A stretch of 64,000 nt of DNA from Mesorhizobium sp. STM 4661 (GTDB lineage: Bacteria; Pseudomonadota; Alphaproteobacteria; Rhizobiales; Rhizobiaceae). The position numbers and the translations under genes are program-made. This document shows, piece by piece, positions 62,564 to 64,000 of the stretch; position 1 is the stretch's first letter; every line of letters starts with the position of its first letter. Location of the stretch: the NCBI RefSeq assembly GCF_000359125.1, contig NZ_CAAF010000064.1, forward strand, positions 41,904 through 105,903. The letters are read 5' to 3'. The notes under the pieces were generated by a model, which was not told where the DNA came from, searched no databases, and saw only the letters and a list, made by a program, of their open reading frames with translations.

Positions 62564-63009
62564 AGCAGCACGTTGAAGACGACCGTGTCCGAACCGGCCG
62601 CCGCGGAAATGGCGAAATGCAACCGCCACAATCCGCTCATCGTGAATTTCAGCCCGTCGATGCGATAGCGCCCGTCGCCCAGATAATCGGTCGCTTGCGG
62701 GCTGGTCGGCAGGCCATGATTGTGCTGCGGCATGCCGCCGGAAACCGCGATCGCCGCCCCTTCCACCGGCGCTCCCGCAACTGTCTTGAGGGTCAACAGC
62801 CAGGATTGCAGCTCGCCTTGCCGGATAACGCCGCGCTCGGGCTCGAAACTTGCCACGAACAACCCGTTCGCCGTCTTTTTCGAACGGGAAATGTCCGCGC
62901 CGGCACCCTGCGGCGCTTGCGGCGCGGTCAGATAGACCACCGCCAGAATGCCAGCCAGCAAGGCAGCCAGACCAAGACCTGCTAGAACATAACGCCATAA
63001 CGATGCCAA
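62560..63009 (-). CDS. FixH/YtkA-like membrane-anchored protein
   Basis: A 149-residue protein from a TTG start with GGAGAGG upstream. One membrane segment (YVLAGLGLAALLAGILAVVY) is followed by an immunoglobulin-like domain with GVIRQGELQSWLLTLKTVAG, MPQHNHGLPTSP and SGLWRLHF, the YtkA/FixH phrase set. The His-rich MPQHNHG may bind copper. Coupled to the di-haem peroxidase by a 4-bp overlap, so it likely helps that enzyme's assembly or electron supply. Confidence 0.82.
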   Translation of the reverse strand: MASLWRYVLAGLGLAALLAGILAVVYLTAPQAPQGAGADISRSKKTANGLFVASFEPERGVIRQGELQSWLLTLKTVAGAPVEGAAIAVSGGMPQHNHGLPTSPQATDYLGDGRYRIDGLKFTMSGLWRLHFAISAAAGSDTVVFNVLL

Positions 63010-63153
63010 ACCGGTTCCTCTCCAGAGATAACGTCTCGGTCGGCAGATCGCGTCCCGCCGCGCCTGTGGGAAAGCGCTTCTGGCGCAAAATCCGCCGCCG
63101 CCAAGCATGGCGCCGCCGGCTGCAAAAAGCTACAGCACCGGGTCTTTGGTTTT

Positions 63154-63228
63154 GTGCATGTCGTTACCCCAAAACCGCTACGCACCTCGGGTCAGGCCCG
63201 AGGGCAAGCTTTGGGGCGACATGCGCCA
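63154..63228. repeat. RIME-like element in reverse orientation with an inserted hairpin
   Basis: GTGCATGTCGTTACCCCAAA...CCGCTACGCAC is the reverse complement of the right half of the 30625 copy. It is followed by CCTCGGG-TCAGG-CCCGAGG, an extra hairpin, and then GCTTTGGGGCGACATGC. The element lies between the FixH-like gene and kdgK. Confidence 0.6.
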
Positions 63229-63240
63229 GGAGAGAGATTC

Positions 63241-64000
63241 ATGGCAGGAAACGGCGTCGCCTCGATCGGTGAATGCATGCTTGAACTTTCAGGCCAGGCG
63301 GGGCCGAACTGGCGCATGGGCTTTGCCGGCGACACGTTCAACACGCTGTGGGCGCTGCATGCGCTGAGTGGCGACCGTCCGGCGACCTATGTATCGGCTT
63401 TTGGCGACGATCCGTTCTCGCGCGACCAGATCGGTTTCTTCGCTGAAAACGGCATCGGCATCGGCGCCAGCCCGGTCATATCAGGCGCACGGCCCGGCCT
63501 CTATGCCATCATGCTGACCGGCGCCGAACGCTCCTTCACCTACTGGCGCGGCGATGCGGCCGCGAGGCAGCTTGCCTCCGATCCGGCCGCACTGGCAAAA
63601 AGCCTTGAAAACCAGGCGCTTGTCTACTTTTCCGGAATCACTTTGGCAATTCTGGATGAGGCCGCGCGCAAGACGTTGCTTGCGGCCATCGACACGGCGC
63701 GCGCGGCCGGTTCGCTTGTCGCCTTCGATCCCAATTACCGGCCGCGACTGTGGCTCGGCCGTGAGGCGGCGCAAGCCGCTATCCTCGATGCCCTTGCCGT
63801 CACCGACATCGCGCTGCCGACCTTTCCCGACGAGCAGATGCTGTTCGGTGATGCAGCGCCGCAAGCAACGGCGCAACGACTGGGAAAGCTGGTCGGCGAA
63901 GTCGTGGTCAAGAACGGCGAGGAGCCGGCGCTGATCGCCGAAAACAAGACCCTGCAACCCGTTCCAGCCGTGCATGTCGCCGCCCCCGGTCGACACGACC
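63241..64000 (+). CDS. kdgK: 2-keto-3-deoxygluconate kinase (PfkB family), partial
   Basis: The first 253 codons of a ribokinase-family sugar kinase: ASIGECMLELSG at the start, MGFAGDTFNTLWALHALSG for substrate binding, and VAFDPNYRPRLW and EVVVKNGEEPALIA later. It would phosphorylate 2-keto-3-deoxygluconate. The catalytic DTTGAGD motif lies at the right edge, but the frame reads HVAAPGRHD where HVAAPVDTT is expected. A run of five C at 63983-63987 is one base too long for the motif, suggesting a frameshift or sequencing error right at the edge. Confidence 0.82.
   Translation, partial: MAGNGVASIGECMLELSGQAGPNWRMGFAGDTFNTLWALHALSGDRPATYVSAFGDDPFSRDQIGFFAENGIGIGASPVISGARPGLYAIMLTGAERSFTYWRGDAAARQLASDPAALAKSLENQALVYFSGITLAILDEAARKTLLAAIDTARAAGSLVAFDPNYRPRLWLGREAAQAAILDALAVTDIALPTFPDEQMLFGDAAPQATAQRLGKLVGEVVVKNGEEPALIAENKTLQPVPAVHVAAPGRHD

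Overview
The window looks like chromosome from a Mesorhizobium-type alphaproteobacterium (order Rhizobiales). The evidence is high GC throughout, a RirA iron regulator with the exact three-cysteine pattern, a rhizobial hmu haem-uptake locus with HmuQ and HemP, RIME-like intergenic palindromes, Ti-type traA/traC/traD genes with an oriT core, and a putA/putR pair. I saw no tRNA, rRNA or CRISPR array. All calls come from reading the sequence; no database search was run.

Layout. (1) 1-12.1 kb: a catabolic island. A dimethylamine-dehydrogenase-like enzyme and an ArgE-like deacylase are divergent. A LysR gene is followed by a long minus-strand run: ABC importer, GMC oxidoreductase, flavin monooxygenase, Rid protein, DUF1028 and aldehyde dehydrogenase. 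Three copies of the palindrome TTAGS-N5-CCTAA lie before three of these units and probably tie them into one LysR regulon. (2) 12.1-17.9 kb: a scrapyard of broken genes (TetR C-terminus, E2 C-terminus, relaxase tail, RraA) leading to a conjugation relic, traD-traC-oriT-traA, with traA cut off inside its helicase. (3) 17.9-25.3 kb: PhoB-type alkaline phosphatase, a possible GNAT protein, an M20 amidohydrolase with an AraC regulator, a cupin, an orphan antitoxin, cutC and a GNAT gene. (4) 25.3-29.2 kb: a form II CO/xanthine dehydrogenase-type operon (S-L-M order) whose gaps contain heptamer-repeat hairpins starting at stop codons. (5) 29.4-40.1 kb: a FIST protein, hybrid kinase and NarL regulator, maiA, an alcohol dehydrogenase, a DMT exporter with MocR regulator, a MaoC protein, a phasin and a DUF445 protein.

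(6) 40.2-54.9 kb: iron control and haem uptake. rirA and the hemP/hmuR divergent promoter each carry a TGA-N9-TCA operator. hmuSTUV run leftwards; hmuR, a small periplasmic protein, tonB and hmuQ run rightwards. Between rirA and hmuV sits the most unusual object: a roughly 1,770-residue protein with a nuclease-like N-terminus, a P-loop NTPase core and a very long unrecognised C-terminal half, resembling the layout of STAND/Avs-type defence proteins. It is split by one frameshift near 43990. (7) 55-64 kb: VOC protein, glycosyltransferase, putA/putR with a perfect operator palindrome, a higBA toxin-antitoxin pair, a MauG-like di-haem peroxidase with a FixH/YtkA-like partner, and the start of kdgK.

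Single-base frameshifts appear in several genes expected to be intact (tonB, the large NTPase, kdgK at the edge). Either decay or assembly error is possible, and this matters for how those genes are read.
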